Shown here: positions 53,891-62,965 of the stretch, one piece after another
Position numbering within the stretch: position 1 is the stretch's first letter
Layout of the letters: each line of letters begins with the position of its first letter
Assembly (NCBI GenBank): GCA_964360255.1
Contig: CAYHVK010000001.1
Coordinates: forward strand, 186,001 to 250,000
Reading direction: 5' to 3'
Length of the DNA: 64,000 nucleotides
Origin: CAYHVK01 sp964360255
Lineage (GTDB): Bacteria > Bdellovibrionota > Bdellovibrionia > Bdellovibrionales > UBA1609
Notes under the pieces: generated by a model
The model's database searches: none
What the model was told of the DNA's origin: nothing
Seen by the model: only the letters and a program-made list of their open reading frames with translations
Program-made: the position numbers and the translations under genes

Positions 53891-54844
53891 TTATTGTTTT
53901 TCGAGATAATCCTCAAGCTTATCAAACGAACCTGTCCAGCCCTGAGTCATACCGCCTCTTTCTTTTATGAAGCAGGCGAGCTCTTCTAGAGTTGTTGCGC
54001 CATGAGGTTCCCACGTCACGGTGACGCGAGTTTGATTGTCACCCTCATCCGTAAGTTTCACCGTTGTGAGCATACTCTCAGGCCAAGTTGGAGCCAATGG
54101 ATGGCGTGAGATATTGCCTTTTTCATCTCTGAAATCTTGGGTGTACACAAGAGTATCAGGTTTCTTAATTTCGATATAATGAGTCGAGCCATACATAGTG
54201 AGATCAGCACCATTCGTCATCATATAAAATGTAGCACCGCCCGGCTTGATCTCAGATTTAATAAATTTCATCTGCATACCCGTTGGCGGGAGCCATTTTT
54301 CAAAATGCTGCGGGTCTGTCCACATCTTGAACATCACATCTAATGGAGCGTTAAACGTACGATTAATAACGAACTTCTCTTTGCCGCTCGCCTCTTTTTC
54401 AAGATATTCAGCAAGACGATCCCAGGTTGAATTGCCGCCTGCTTTTTTAATGAACTTTTTAGTTTCTGTGGCCGCTTCGGCCGTCGCTAATGCCATTGTC
54501 ATTTCCATCTGAGTTTTTTTACCCACTTCAGTGAAATTGACTGTCACTCTAAACAATGGGGGGCGATCATCGTTTCCGCCATGATCATAGACAAGGCGCG
54601 AGTATTTTTCGACTTCGTGATAAAGAGTTTTATTTTCGTAATTTGTGCCATCTGGGCCATGCATCGTATACTTCCAGAACCCGCCGGGTTTAAGGTCTTT
54701 TGCATGTGTAGTCAGAGTGAATCCACGGGGGCCCCACCAGAGGGCCACTTTTTTCGGATCTGTCCAGGCCTCCCAAACAGCCTTCACCGGCGCATCGTAC
54801 AAACGCGTAATTTGAATTTCATTGGGTTTATTTTTTGCGGCCAT
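53891..54844 (-). CDS. Tandem two-domain AHSA1-type SRPBCC protein
   Basis: 317 residues made of two consecutive SRPBCC units. Each begins with the family start (QITRLYDAPVKAVWEAWTDP and VINRTFNAPLDVMFKMWTDP) and has an internal PGG turn (LKPGGFWKY, IKPGGATFY). Separate single-domain proteins are more usual, so this is a fusion or duplication. The gene overlaps its ArsR gene by 17 bases. Ligand unknown. Confidence 0.9.
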   Translation of the reverse strand: MAAKNKPNEIQITRLYDAPVKAVWEAWTDPKKVALWWGPRGFTLTTHAKDLKPGGFWKYTMHGPDGTNYENKTLYHEVEKYSRLVYDHGGNDDRPPLFRVTVNFTEVGKKTQMEMTMALATAEAATETKKFIKKAGGNSTWDRLAEYLEKEASGKEKFVINRTFNAPLDVMFKMWTDPQHFEKWLPPTGMQMKFIKSEIKPGGATFYMMTNGADLTMYGSTHYIEIKKPDTLVYTQDFRDEKGNISRHPLAPTWPESMLTTVKLTDEGDNQTRVTVTWEPHGATTLEELACFIKERGGMTQGWTGSFDKLEDYLEKQ

Positions 54845-55187
54845 TTTTCTTTCCCTTCTTTTTATCTGTTACAGTTTTTAAATATTCTTCTAAACGATCA
54901 AAACTGGCTTCCCAAAAGATTCGGTACTGCTCCATCCATTCGGATATGTCTTTAAGTGGCTCACCATTGAGTTTGCACGGACGCCATTGAGCATCACGGG
55001 TTTTTGTAATAAGCCCCGCTTTTTCTAAAACTTTCAAATGTTTGGTCACTGCCGGCAGACTCATTTCTTTTAAAAATGGTTTGGCGATATCAGTGACGTT
55101 AGCTTCACCCTGCGATAAACGCGCGATCATAGCCCGTCTTGTCGGGTCTGCGAGGGCAGCGAAGGTGAGGCTCATTTGATCTTGCAT
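54828..55187 (-). CDS. ArsR-family regulator of the SRPBCC operon
   Basis: 119 residues: FAALADPTRRAMIARLSQGE, then SLPAVTKHLKVLEKAGLITK is the winged HTH, with a basic tail (KKKGKKNGRKK). No metal-site cysteines. It starts at ATG 55187 with AAAGG upstream, overlaps the SRPBCC gene and sits just below a clear palindromic operator, so self-repression is expected. Confidence 0.93.
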   Translation of the reverse strand: MQDQMSLTFAALADPTRRAMIARLSQGEANVTDIAKPFLKEMSLPAVTKHLKVLEKAGLITKTRDAQWRPCKLNGEPLKDISEWMEQYRIFWEASFDRLEEYLKTVTDKKKGKKNGRKK

Positions 55188-55199
55188 ATTATACCTTTC

Positions 55200-55221
55200 G
55201 GTTAATTAACCAATTAGTTAA
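55200..55221. promoter_or_regulatory. ArsR operator candidate, GGTTAATTAACC plus a second half-site pair
   Basis: A perfect 12-base palindrome (55200-55211) overlaps a second inverted repeat TTAAC-N6-GTTAA (55206-55221), 13-34 bases before the ArsR start. Autoregulation is inferred. Confidence 0.65.
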
Positions 55222-55301
55222 GTATAACATGAAAATAAAAAAAATCAATAGAGGCAAGATATTGAAATTACATAGATTTTAGACGCCAATGACGCTCAAT
55301 T

Positions 55302-56423
55302 TTAATGAACAGTCGGCAAATCGATAATCACTTCGGCGCCTTCGTCGACTTTACCAATGGCCCTGATGGTTCCACCGTGAAGTTCGACGATTTTTTTGGC
55401 CGTGGCTAAGCCTAAACCGCTCCCTTGTACACCTGTGCGTTGATCGCCGCGCTCAAAGGGCTGAAAAATTATCTCTGATAATTTAGGGTCAAAGCCCAAT
55501 CCATTATCTTTAACATGCAAACGAATCCGGCCTTTTTCTTGCGTGCCGGCAATAACAATTTCGCTAGTTCGATCTTTGGCTTTGAATTTCAGACTGTTAG
55601 AAATCAAATTTTGAAAAAGCTGACAAAAGAGAACGGCATCGCCACTATAATCAGGCAGATCTTTAATATTCACTATTGCTTTAGAATCTTGAATCTGAGC
55701 GGTTAGATTTTCTTTCGCTTCACTCGCGATTATTTTAAGCGAGAAAGTTGTGCGGGCTAAATGTTCTTTACCGATTTTGGCATAACCGAGTAATTGGTCG
55801 ATCAGCTCTAGCATACGATGAGCGGTTTTTTTAATTGTGTTGACTGCCATCACAGCGACTTCCGCACTGTGATCTTGCTCTTGATCTTGCTCATCAACTA
55901 TAAGGTCAGCGAAACCTATAATAGTCGCCGTCGGCGAGCGCAAATCATGAGCCGCAACGGCAGCGAAGGTTTCAAGCTCTAGATTCATTGCCACCAAAGA
56001 ATCTGTAATCGAGTTGAGCTCATGTTCACGAAGGCCGACAAATTCTACTGTGGCAATAGCCGTAGCCTCATCGAAAAATTTTCCGATCAAGCGCAAATTT
56101 TCAAGGGTGGCCAGCTCTACACTCATTAACTCATCGTAAATTACATTTTTGAGAAATGAATACTCACTCATAACTTCAGAAAGAGAATAATCTGTCGACC
56201 ATGAGCGCTGACGGCCGTGAGTTTTGCTAAGCTCTTCAGGGATTTTCAAAACACCGGTTTTTAAGACGTCGCATAAAGCTGAAAAAACATGTGGAATGTG
56301 ATCGCGGATTGTCGTGCGGCTGAGTTCCTGCGCATCTGGCAGCTTGGCGAGAGATACTTTCTCCCAGCGGACCATTAACTTTTCTTTTGACTCAAGTAAA
56401 TGCTCACAAGCCTTCATACGCAC
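55302..56423 (-). CDS. Soluble histidine kinase with RsbRD-like N-terminal domain
   Basis: 373 residues. The N-terminal all-helical region (LLESKEKLMVRWEKVS, HIPHVFSALCDVL) resembles RsbRD_N sensor domains; HisKA (H159 in VAAHDLRSPTAT) and HATPase (NLISNSLKF, DNGLGFD, GSGLGLATAKK) follow. No membrane segment. No response regulator lies next to it. Confidence 0.88.
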   Translation of the reverse strand: MRMKACEHLLESKEKLMVRWEKVSLAKLPDAQELSRTTIRDHIPHVFSALCDVLKTGVLKIPEELSKTHGRQRSWSTDYSLSEVMSEYSFLKNVIYDELMSVELATLENLRLIGKFFDEATAIATVEFVGLREHELNSITDSLVAMNLELETFAAVAAHDLRSPTATIIGFADLIVDEQDQEQDHSAEVAVMAVNTIKKTAHRMLELIDQLLGYAKIGKEHLARTTFSLKIIASEAKENLTAQIQDSKAIVNIKDLPDYSGDAVLFCQLFQNLISNSLKFKAKDRTSEIVIAGTQEKGRIRLHVKDNGLGFDPKLSEIIFQPFERGDQRTGVQGSGLGLATAKKIVELHGGTIRAIGKVDEGAEVIIDLPTVH

Positions 56424-56540
56424 CTCATTGGGTATTAAGATGCATGCTACTTTGCCTTAATTGTAAGGGACTGCAAGGAGCATATTGCCCCATAAACTGG
56501 GTGCTGACTTAAAAGGCCACATTAGATATACAAACACCAT

Positions 56541-57491
56541 ATGTACGAAGCAGAGATTGAAGAATCTGTAAAATATTTAAATTCTCCTGAGGCGCTTAGC
56601 GATGCGGCTCGTGACCCTTATTGGCCGAAGTGGGACTCACCTTGGTGGCATATGCTTCTGCTTTACGAAATGGGTGAGACACGTCTGATACCTGAACCGC
56701 TGATGCGGACCTTCGTTAAATCTTTAGATACAAATCTGATTCATTACTTTCCCCTCACCGAGAAAGAAAATAAAGAGATCCCTCAGCGAAGTATTCCCTG
56801 CCACTGTCAGATCGGCTGCGTTTATAAAGTACTCGCCACTTGGGGTGTTGAAGTCGATATTGAACTGCCTTGGCTCCGTCAGTGGCTGCTCAGTTACCAA
56901 ATGGCTGACGGTGGACACAGCTGCGACTACGAAGCTTATTTAGTGACCGATGAAACACCAAGTTCAATGGTGGGTACGATCCATATGTTTGAAGCTTTGC
57001 TTCACCACACTCACCGTCCGTTTACTCCTGAAGAAAAATCTGTACTCGATAAAGCGGCGCAGTTTTTAATTTCGCGTCAGCTTATTTATGGGTCTACCAC
57101 AAAACAAAATGCGTCCGAGAGAGAAAGCGCTTTAGATTGGCCAAAGCTTTGTTTCCCTCGCTACTATTTCTACGATGTTTTAAAAGGTCTATCGGCTTTA
57201 ACAGCTTGGTCTGAAAAAACGAAACAGACAATTCCCCTAGGTTCTATCGATGAAGCTTTAGAGCTTGTGCGCAGCCAACTGATAGGCGGACAGCTTCGTA
57301 TCGGGCGACAGCAATTTCCAGAGAAGAAAACATTGATGCCCACACCTTCTGGCGAATGGATTAAACCGTGCCCAACAACGACCTTCGCACTTTTAAATAA
57401 AGTGAGTCCTGTAGGTGAAGTTTCGCCTTATCTCAATTACGAATGGAAAGAAATTGAGCGTCGAGTGCTGGGGCGGCCAGTATTAGACTAG
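56541..57491 (+). CDS. Terpene cyclase/prenyltransferase-fold protein
   Basis: 316 residues. Helical repeats with RQWLLSYQMADGGHSCD and EAYLVTDETPSSMVG look like the alpha/alpha-toroid of squalene-cyclase-like proteins. No DxDD cyclase motif was seen, so activity is uncertain. No signal peptide. Single gene; substrate unknown. Confidence 0.6.
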   Translation: MYEAEIEESVKYLNSPEALSDAARDPYWPKWDSPWWHMLLLYEMGETRLIPEPLMRTFVKSLDTNLIHYFPLTEKENKEIPQRSIPCHCQIGCVYKVLATWGVEVDIELPWLRQWLLSYQMADGGHSCDYEAYLVTDETPSSMVGTIHMFEALLHHTHRPFTPEEKSVLDKAAQFLISRQLIYGSTTKQNASERESALDWPKLCFPRYYFYDVLKGLSALTAWSEKTKQTIPLGSIDEALELVRSQLIGGQLRIGRQQFPEKKTLMPTPSGEWIKPCPTTTFALLNKVSPVGEVSPYLNYEWKEIERRVLGRPVLD

Positions 57492-57508
57492 TGCTGAGTC
57501 GGCTTAAA

Positions 57509-57715
57509 TTAGTGGAGCACTCTTTTTGTAATTAAATTGCCGAGAAATAAAGCAAGACCAATAACGCCAATGGTGAAAGCAGCGAAGACCATGTTTTCTT
57601 CAACAGCTTCACGAGTGGCGACGACGCGATCACTGAGCTCATGGGCTACATCGCGAAGGCCTGCGAGCTCGGCTTCAACTTTTTGTTGGGCTTCAATAAC
57701 TTCTACTTTAGACAT
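57509..57715 (-). CDS. Small single-pass membrane protein
   Basis: 68 residues: a charged N-terminal helix (KVEAELAGLRDVAHELSDRV) and a C-terminal membrane segment (FAAFTIGVIGLALFLGNLI). It overlaps the holin-like gene by 8 bases, so both are likely one operon. This pairing resembles DUF883/YqjD-type envelope stress proteins, but the match is not certain. Confidence 0.7.
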   Translation of the reverse strand: MSKVEVIEAQQKVEAELAGLRDVAHELSDRVVATREAVEENMVFAAFTIGVIGLALFLGNLITKRVLH

Positions 57716-58079
57716 TGATTAAACTCCTTTGCGTCGCCGACATTTCAATTTTTTCTTCACCTAACTTGCGAATGGCACGCGAGAGAAGAATCCAACTTCC
57801 GCCGATCATAATGACTCCGACCACGAGAGCGGCTAACGCATATTGCCCGCTCAGAGCTTCTCCCAAAACTAATATAGCAGCAAATAAAACTGGAACAATC
57901 CCGGCAATTAATAATCCACCGAAAATTAGACAATTCAAAAGATTTTTTAAGAGTTGCTGAGCTTCATCTTTCAGTTCGGCTTTGACTAAACCGTACTCGC
58001 TTTTAACAACTCGCTCTCCACGCTGAAGAAGTTTTTCAATAATTTCAGGATAAGTTCGATTTTCATTCTGAATAGCCAT
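57708..58079 (-). CDS. Phage-holin-superfamily (YqjE/DUF1469-like) membrane protein
   Basis: 123 residues. A charged helix (YPEIIEKLLQRGERVVKSEY) is followed by two membrane segments (about 47-68 and 80-100) and a cytoplasmic end. This is the actinobacterial/proteobacterial holin-3-like family found next to YqjD-type proteins; it is not from a phage here. GAGGCAATA precedes the ATG. Confidence 0.8.
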   Translation of the reverse strand: MAIQNENRTYPEIIEKLLQRGERVVKSEYGLVKAELKDEAQQLLKNLLNCLIFGGLLIAGIVPVLFAAILVLGEALSGQYALAALVVGVIMIGGSWILLSRAIRKLGEEKIEMSATQRSLINV

Positions 58080-58247
58080 TATTGCCTCACTATGGGTTGT
58101 AAATTCACTTAGCTATTGAAAAGCAAAATGAATGCCGTAGCCCTTTTGTGTTTCAGATTGAGCTCGAGGCGGAAATTAAATTTCACAGTACGAAAATGCC
58201 CCGGCGCGGGCTTTGCAATATTGTTGAGTGTCAAAGGAGGACGCTTT

Positions 58248-58739
58248 ATGAATACAACGGAAGTTACAGAAGCCGCCCAGCCCATTCAATTGACCCCAGA
58301 AGTTTCGCAACTACAAAAATTAAAAGTGCTGGTCGGTGAATGGAGAGGCGAAGGTCTAAGTTATGAAAATGGTAAAGAAACCCCAACGACTGCACGGGAT
58401 ACCTTCGAGTGGCTCGCTGGTGAACACTTTTTAATTCATCGCTGGGATTGGGTCATTGGCGAAGGAACTCAATTTCAAGGCCTAGAGATGATGGGCTACA
58501 ATGAAGATCGCCATATGTTTTTTGCTACTATGTATGATAATGCCGGTCATAAAGTCAGTTACGATGTTTTGCTGAAAGACGATGTATTCACTTATCACGG
58601 AGAATACGCAGGCCACCTCCACCGCGCTAAATTAAGCGTCAGTCATGATGGTCAGACCTTAACCGATAAGTGGCACACTTCAGAAGATGGCAAGACTTGG
58701 AAGCCTCTGTGCGATTTAAAATGGAATAAACTGTCTTAA
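58248..58739 (+). CDS. DUF1579-type protein
   Basis: 163 residues. The pattern LVGEWRGEG, ARDTFEWLAGEHFLIHRWDW and LTDKWHTSEDGKTWKPLCD is that of DUF1579-like lipocalin-fold proteins. Start 58248 is set by AAAGGAGG eight bases upstream. Function unknown. Confidence 0.85.
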   Translation: MNTTEVTEAAQPIQLTPEVSQLQKLKVLVGEWRGEGLSYENGKETPTTARDTFEWLAGEHFLIHRWDWVIGEGTQFQGLEMMGYNEDRHMFFATMYDNAGHKVSYDVLLKDDVFTYHGEYAGHLHRAKLSVSHDGQTLTDKWHTSEDGKTWKPLCDLKWNKLS

Positions 58740-58798
58740 AACATTTTAGCCTATGCTGATTGCTCACCGACGACTCTTCGGGTTAGACTGGCCCGACT

Positions 58799-59494
58799 GT
58801 GAAAATTAGCAAATTTTTCGTAATGGGTTTTAAAGGTATGCTTCCGATCACCATGGGAGTCATCCCTTTCGGGGCGGTTATGGGCACTGTCAGCTCAGAA
58901 GCCCAGCTCACATTCTTTCAAACCGTAACGATGAATATTTTAGTTTTCGCTGGGGCCGCTCAACTCGCTTCCGTTGAATTGATGACAAAACATGCAGCCA
59001 GTATCGTTGTTGTTGTAACCGGCCTTGTGATCAACCTGCGCTTCTTACTCTATAGCGCGGCTCTATCTCCTGCTTTACAAAAATCTTCGTTCTTTGTGAA
59101 ACTGGCAGCGGCTTACCCCATCACCGATCAAAGCTACGCCGTTATGTCTGCCCATCAGGATAAATTGAAGACCCATGCTGAATCTATTCAGTTTTATTTT
59201 GGAACCTGCGCTTGCATGATGTTGGCTTGGCACCTCTCTGTTATCGCCGGATTTATTTTTGGTAATTTTGCTCCCTCCACTTGGGCGCTTGATTATGCCG
59301 TGCCTCTGAGTTTCGTGGCTTTGGTGATTCCTACACTGAAAAACCAGAAGTATGTGATCGTTGCCGCGTTCTCTTCGGTGGTGTCGGTGATGCTTCACCC
59401 TCTACCTTATAAAATCGGCTTAATTTTAACAGCCGCTTTAGCTATTATTCTTGCCACCTACATCACTCGCGCGCCGGTGACCCGTCGTGATTGA
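58799..59494 (+). CDS. azlC: Branched-chain amino acid exporter subunit AzlC
   Basis: 231 residues with several membrane segments and the AzlC features GMLPITMGVIPFGAVMG and FAGAAQLASVELM. AzlC/AzlD export branched-chain amino acids. GTG start, which is not strongly supported by a ribosome site. Overlaps azlD by 8 bases. Confidence 0.92.
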   Translation: MKISKFFVMGFKGMLPITMGVIPFGAVMGTVSSEAQLTFFQTVTMNILVFAGAAQLASVELMTKHAASIVVVVTGLVINLRFLLYSAALSPALQKSSFFVKLAAAYPITDQSYAVMSAHQDKLKTHAESIQFYFGTCACMMLAWHLSVIAGFIFGNFAPSTWALDYAVPLSFVALVIPTLKNQKYVIVAAFSSVVSVMLHPLPYKIGLILTAALAIILATYITRAPVTRRD

Positions 59495-59816
59495 ATCACT
59501 CTATCTTTGGAATAATATTTTTCTTTTGGCTTTGGGCACGCTAACCATTCGAATGTCGATTATTGCGCTCTCAGCACGAGTGAAGATCTCTGATCGTGTG
59601 AAAGAGCTTTTCTCTTATATCCCAGCAGCAATACTGCCCGCGTTTATTGCTCCAGCGGTCTTCTTTCATGAAGGCCACGTAGAATGGTCTTTCGGTAAAG
59701 AGCGTTTAGTGATTTTGATTCTTGCCACGTTGGTATGTATCTATACACGCAGCACGCTTTTAACTATTAGTTTTGGCTTAGGGCTGCTTTATTTGATCAG
59801 TCAGGTTGCGATCTAA
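59487..59816 (+). CDS. azlD: AzlD-type small membrane subunit
   Basis: 109 residues with about three membrane segments and the AzlD-like RVKELFSYIPAAILPAFIAP element. The 8-base overlap with azlC shows co-translation. It ends close to the convergent FHA operon. Confidence 0.9.
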   Translation: MIESLYLWNNIFLLALGTLTIRMSIIALSARVKISDRVKELFSYIPAAILPAFIAPAVFFHEGHVEWSFGKERLVILILATLVCIYTRSTLLTISFGLGLLYLISQVAI

Positions 59817-59832
59817 AGCGATGAACTCACAA

Positions 59833-62028
59833 TTACTTATCTTTGTTCTCTGAATAGAAAGTGAAAGTCATTTGTTTATATTCTTGAAAGGCCGCTTCGC
59901 TCATTATGAGACGGCGAATCTCACTATTCATGGTCTGTTCGTCTTTCTGCATTTTAGCAAATTGAACTTTAAAAAAATCTGGATGAATTTCAGGAATCGC
60001 TTTTCTATAATTCTCAATGAGGGCCGCTTCTTTTGAAGTTACCTGAATCATAACTTCTTCGGCGATGCGGTATTTCTTGTAGAAATGATACTGAAGCTTC
60101 TTAGACCATTGGCGCTGATAAGAATCAGAAAGCCATTTATCGATGAAGTTCTTTGAATACATGGCATTGGTACTGAAGTTTTCAAATACGTAATCTACTT
60201 TTTCTGGAGTATAACGGCGGTCGCGATCATTTTTAAGGCTTGCGATATAACGATCAGCACCGTCAGAAGGGCTGAGCACTTGCACCAGTGGTACAATTAC
60301 AAATAAGCAGAAAGCGACGGCGGCAGCGGCATACATCTTCGTTTTCTTTGTCCATTGTATTTTACCAGCAACCACTTGTGTATCGCCTTTGCTCATGGTT
60401 TTAGTTTCGATGAGCAGGGCTTCACGAAGTTTAGTTTCAAACTCTTTTGTTTGGCTTTCTGAAAGGCTCTTGAAGTCAAAAGTCTTATTTTCAATATGAT
60501 AGATCTGTAAAAATTGAGTTAGACTCTTTGAGATTTGAATGGTGCGCTCGGCGAAAGCTTTTTTTATGCTCTCTTCTTTAGATGCCAGATCTTTACTGAG
60601 CTCAAGACGACGCTCTTCCATGATTTGACTTTCTTTTTCTAGCTTCGCATTCAAAGTTTTTTCGTAGGTTCTTAAAATCTCTTCGCCTTGCTCTTTTGAT
60701 TTCTTTGCTGCATGTTCATTTTGACGCTGAAGCTCGGCAAGTTTCTGAAGTTCTTCTGACTGCTGGGCCTCAAGGGCAATTAGATTTTCACGCAGACTGT
60801 TCAAATTGGCGCTCACGTCTCCCGCCATACGCAACCTGTCGGCGTGTTCAACTTGAGAGCGCTCAAGTTCGTGACGCGCGCCTTGAATAAGACTCGCCAA
60901 TTCATCAAAATGGCGCTGAGCTTCTGCGGTCTCTGTTTTTAACTGATAAATAGCATTTTGTAATTCTGTCTTCTCATCATCAAGATGTGAAACCTCGATA
61001 CGCGAGTTAGCCACTATAGCCCGCTTTTCAGCTTCAGCTTCGGCTTCAACTCTTGAGAAAAGCTTCTTCGCTTGCTGAATACGTTCTTCAGCATCACGAT
61101 TAGCTTCTTGTAAAACGATATCTGCACTTTTTAAAATTTCACTTTTCTTTATCTCGGCTGCCTCTAAAATCCGTGCGGTTCGATCTTCAATAGTTTTCAT
61201 GAGCGTGGCCAGTTCTTTACCTTTGCGCTCGCGAATGATTCGGCTTTCTTCTTCAGCTGTTTTACGTATCATCTCTGCTGTTGTACGTGTACGCTCTAAA
61301 ATTTTGTGAGCCTCTTCAGATGCGCTGGCGAGAGTGCTTTCCGCCTCTTCCATTGCAGTTGTGATTATATCATCACGTTGCTGAATCGATTTATCTAAAC
61401 GGGCTTCAATCTCGCGCTGGTGGCGAGACTCAAGATCGGCTAGAGTTCGTTCTTGGTCTTGAATGGCCGCATCACGTTTAGCGCTAAGCTCTTCATGAAA
61501 AGCCGAAAGCGTTTTCGCTTTTGTTGTTGCTGGAGCTGGCGGTGGCGTCACTTCATCAGTGAGAAAAGCCTCTTCGATGGTCACATCTGTATCGGCTTGT
61601 GTATCTTCATTCACCGGACGTTGATAAAACTCAGTTTCACCATCGGTATCTGAGTCTTCAACATCTTTATTTGCCAGAACAGATTCAAACCATACATAAG
61701 TTTCACTGAGACCCAGCTTCACTTTTTCACCAGGCTCATATGGAACACGCTGGCCTTTTGCCAAACGAATCCCGTAATAAACAGTTCCGTTAGACGAGCC
61801 TAAGTCTTCAAGTAAAATTCTATTGCCATCAAAGTAAACGCGTAAATGCTGACGACTCACAGTCGCCTCTAGAATAGCCACATCACAAACTGGATCACGC
61901 CCAACCACAAACGACGAAGAGTCGAGTACCTTTTCACCGGCTCCCGACGAATGCGCAAATCTCACTAAAATGTGGCGGCCCGATTCATTATCGGTGTGCC
62001 GGGCCGTTTCAGGCCTATTAACTTGCAT
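59833..62028 (-). CDS. FHA-domain, coiled-coil, single-pass membrane protein
   Basis: 731 residues. An N-terminal FHA domain (about 18-110; VGRDPVCDVAI, SRQHLRVYF, LEDLGSSNGTVYYG) binds phosphothreonine peptides. A long charged coiled coil follows (about 170-535), then one membrane helix (about 564-585, AAAAVAFCLFVIVPLVQV) and an extracytoplasmic C-terminal domain of about 146 residues. Its start overlaps the MotA/TolQ-like gene by 11 bases. A phospho-controlled link between cytoplasm and stator is inferred. Confidence 0.88.
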   Translation of the reverse strand: MQVNRPETARHTDNESGRHILVRFAHSSGAGEKVLDSSSFVVGRDPVCDVAILEATVSRQHLRVYFDGNRILLEDLGSSNGTVYYGIRLAKGQRVPYEPGEKVKLGLSETYVWFESVLANKDVEDSDTDGETEFYQRPVNEDTQADTDVTIEEAFLTDEVTPPPAPATTKAKTLSAFHEELSAKRDAAIQDQERTLADLESRHQREIEARLDKSIQQRDDIITTAMEEAESTLASASEEAHKILERTRTTAEMIRKTAEEESRIIRERKGKELATLMKTIEDRTARILEAAEIKKSEILKSADIVLQEANRDAEERIQQAKKLFSRVEAEAEAEKRAIVANSRIEVSHLDDEKTELQNAIYQLKTETAEAQRHFDELASLIQGARHELERSQVEHADRLRMAGDVSANLNSLRENLIALEAQQSEELQKLAELQRQNEHAAKKSKEQGEEILRTYEKTLNAKLEKESQIMEERRLELSKDLASKEESIKKAFAERTIQISKSLTQFLQIYHIENKTFDFKSLSESQTKEFETKLREALLIETKTMSKGDTQVVAGKIQWTKKTKMYAAAAVAFCLFVIVPLVQVLSPSDGADRYIASLKNDRDRRYTPEKVDYVFENFSTNAMYSKNFIDKWLSDSYQRQWSKKLQYHFYKKYRIAEEVMIQVTSKEAALIENYRKAIPEIHPDFFKVQFAKMQKDEQTMNSEIRRLIMSEAAFQEYKQMTFTFYSENKDK

Positions 62029-62953
62029 TCACTTGTTTTACCTTTTCTAAAGTGCGCAGCCGTTTATTGCGGCTGAGCTCTGCCGTCAGCGTCTCTTCAG
62101 CTAAGATATCTGAAGGATCACGCTCTTCGGGTGAAAGATTAACGAAAGTATTATTCTCACTGCGATACCATAAAAGATCGAGAGTCGACTCAAGACGATC
62201 GATCGTCGAAGAGTAAACGCGATCTGCTGAAAATGTCGTATTCAATACAGTCATAACCAATGAGCAGATAATGCCAAGAATCGAACTGTTCATCGCAACA
62301 GCCACTTCGACCAAGAAGCCATCCATAACGTTTTTGCTAACTTCCATATTTTCTAGATTCATACCACCGAGCTTGGGTAGACCGCTCACGATACCAATAA
62401 ATGTACCCAAAATACCGCCAATAACGAAAAGACCGGGTAAAATATTGATAAAGTCATTAAGAGAGCCAATTTTCATCACACCAAATACGCGGTTGAAATA
62501 GGGGTTCTGTTGAAACGTGGTCTTGGTGATATTTAAAAGTTTTGGATTTTCGTGGTTCCATTTTACGAAGCGAAGCTGAACAAGAAGATCCTTAACTAAC
62601 CACGCACTACCTGGACGCACTAAGAATTGACGATCCCAGAAAGACTCGACTCCGTCTCTTTTACGGCGACGAAGACGGTCGCGAAGCTCAAAGACTTCAT
62701 AAAAAGTCTTTTCTAACATTTTCTTGGCGAGCATATAAAATGAAGGATGCTTACGTGCATTTGGGTCTTCGGCTTCGATAAAATCGTGCACACGTTTTTC
62801 AAACTCTAAGGCAAACCATTCGTGTCTCTTCACTGTTTTGTAAATGAAATAGCGAAAAAAGACTGCGAATACGAGCGAAACCATCATGACTGGTGCCAAT
62901 GCTTGTATCACGTAGTGTAAGGCGCCGGCTGAAAAGAGCATCCCTGAATTCAT
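62018..62953 (-). CDS. MotA/TolQ/ExbB-type proton-channel protein
   Basis: 311 residues. Membrane segments lie at about 12-37, 170-191 and 214-237. The motif PGLFVIGGILGTFIGIVSGL is characteristic of this superfamily's channel helix and close to ZorA/MotA-type GxLGTFxG. A cytoplasmic loop of about 130 residues lies between TM1 and TM2. Second gene of the operon, 12 bases after the OmpA-domain gene; AAAGGGAG precedes ATG 62953. Confidence 0.9.
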   Translation of the reverse strand: MNSGMLFSAGALHYVIQALAPVMMVSLVFAVFFRYFIYKTVKRHEWFALEFEKRVHDFIEAEDPNARKHPSFYMLAKKMLEKTFYEVFELRDRLRRRKRDGVESFWDRQFLVRPGSAWLVKDLLVQLRFVKWNHENPKLLNITKTTFQQNPYFNRVFGVMKIGSLNDFINILPGLFVIGGILGTFIGIVSGLPKLGGMNLENMEVSKNVMDGFLVEVAVAMNSSILGIICSLVMTVLNTTFSADRVYSSTIDRLESTLDLLWYRSENNTFVNLSPEERDPSDILAEETLTAELSRNKRLRTLEKVKQVNAS

Positions 62954-62965
62954 AAATCTCCCTTT

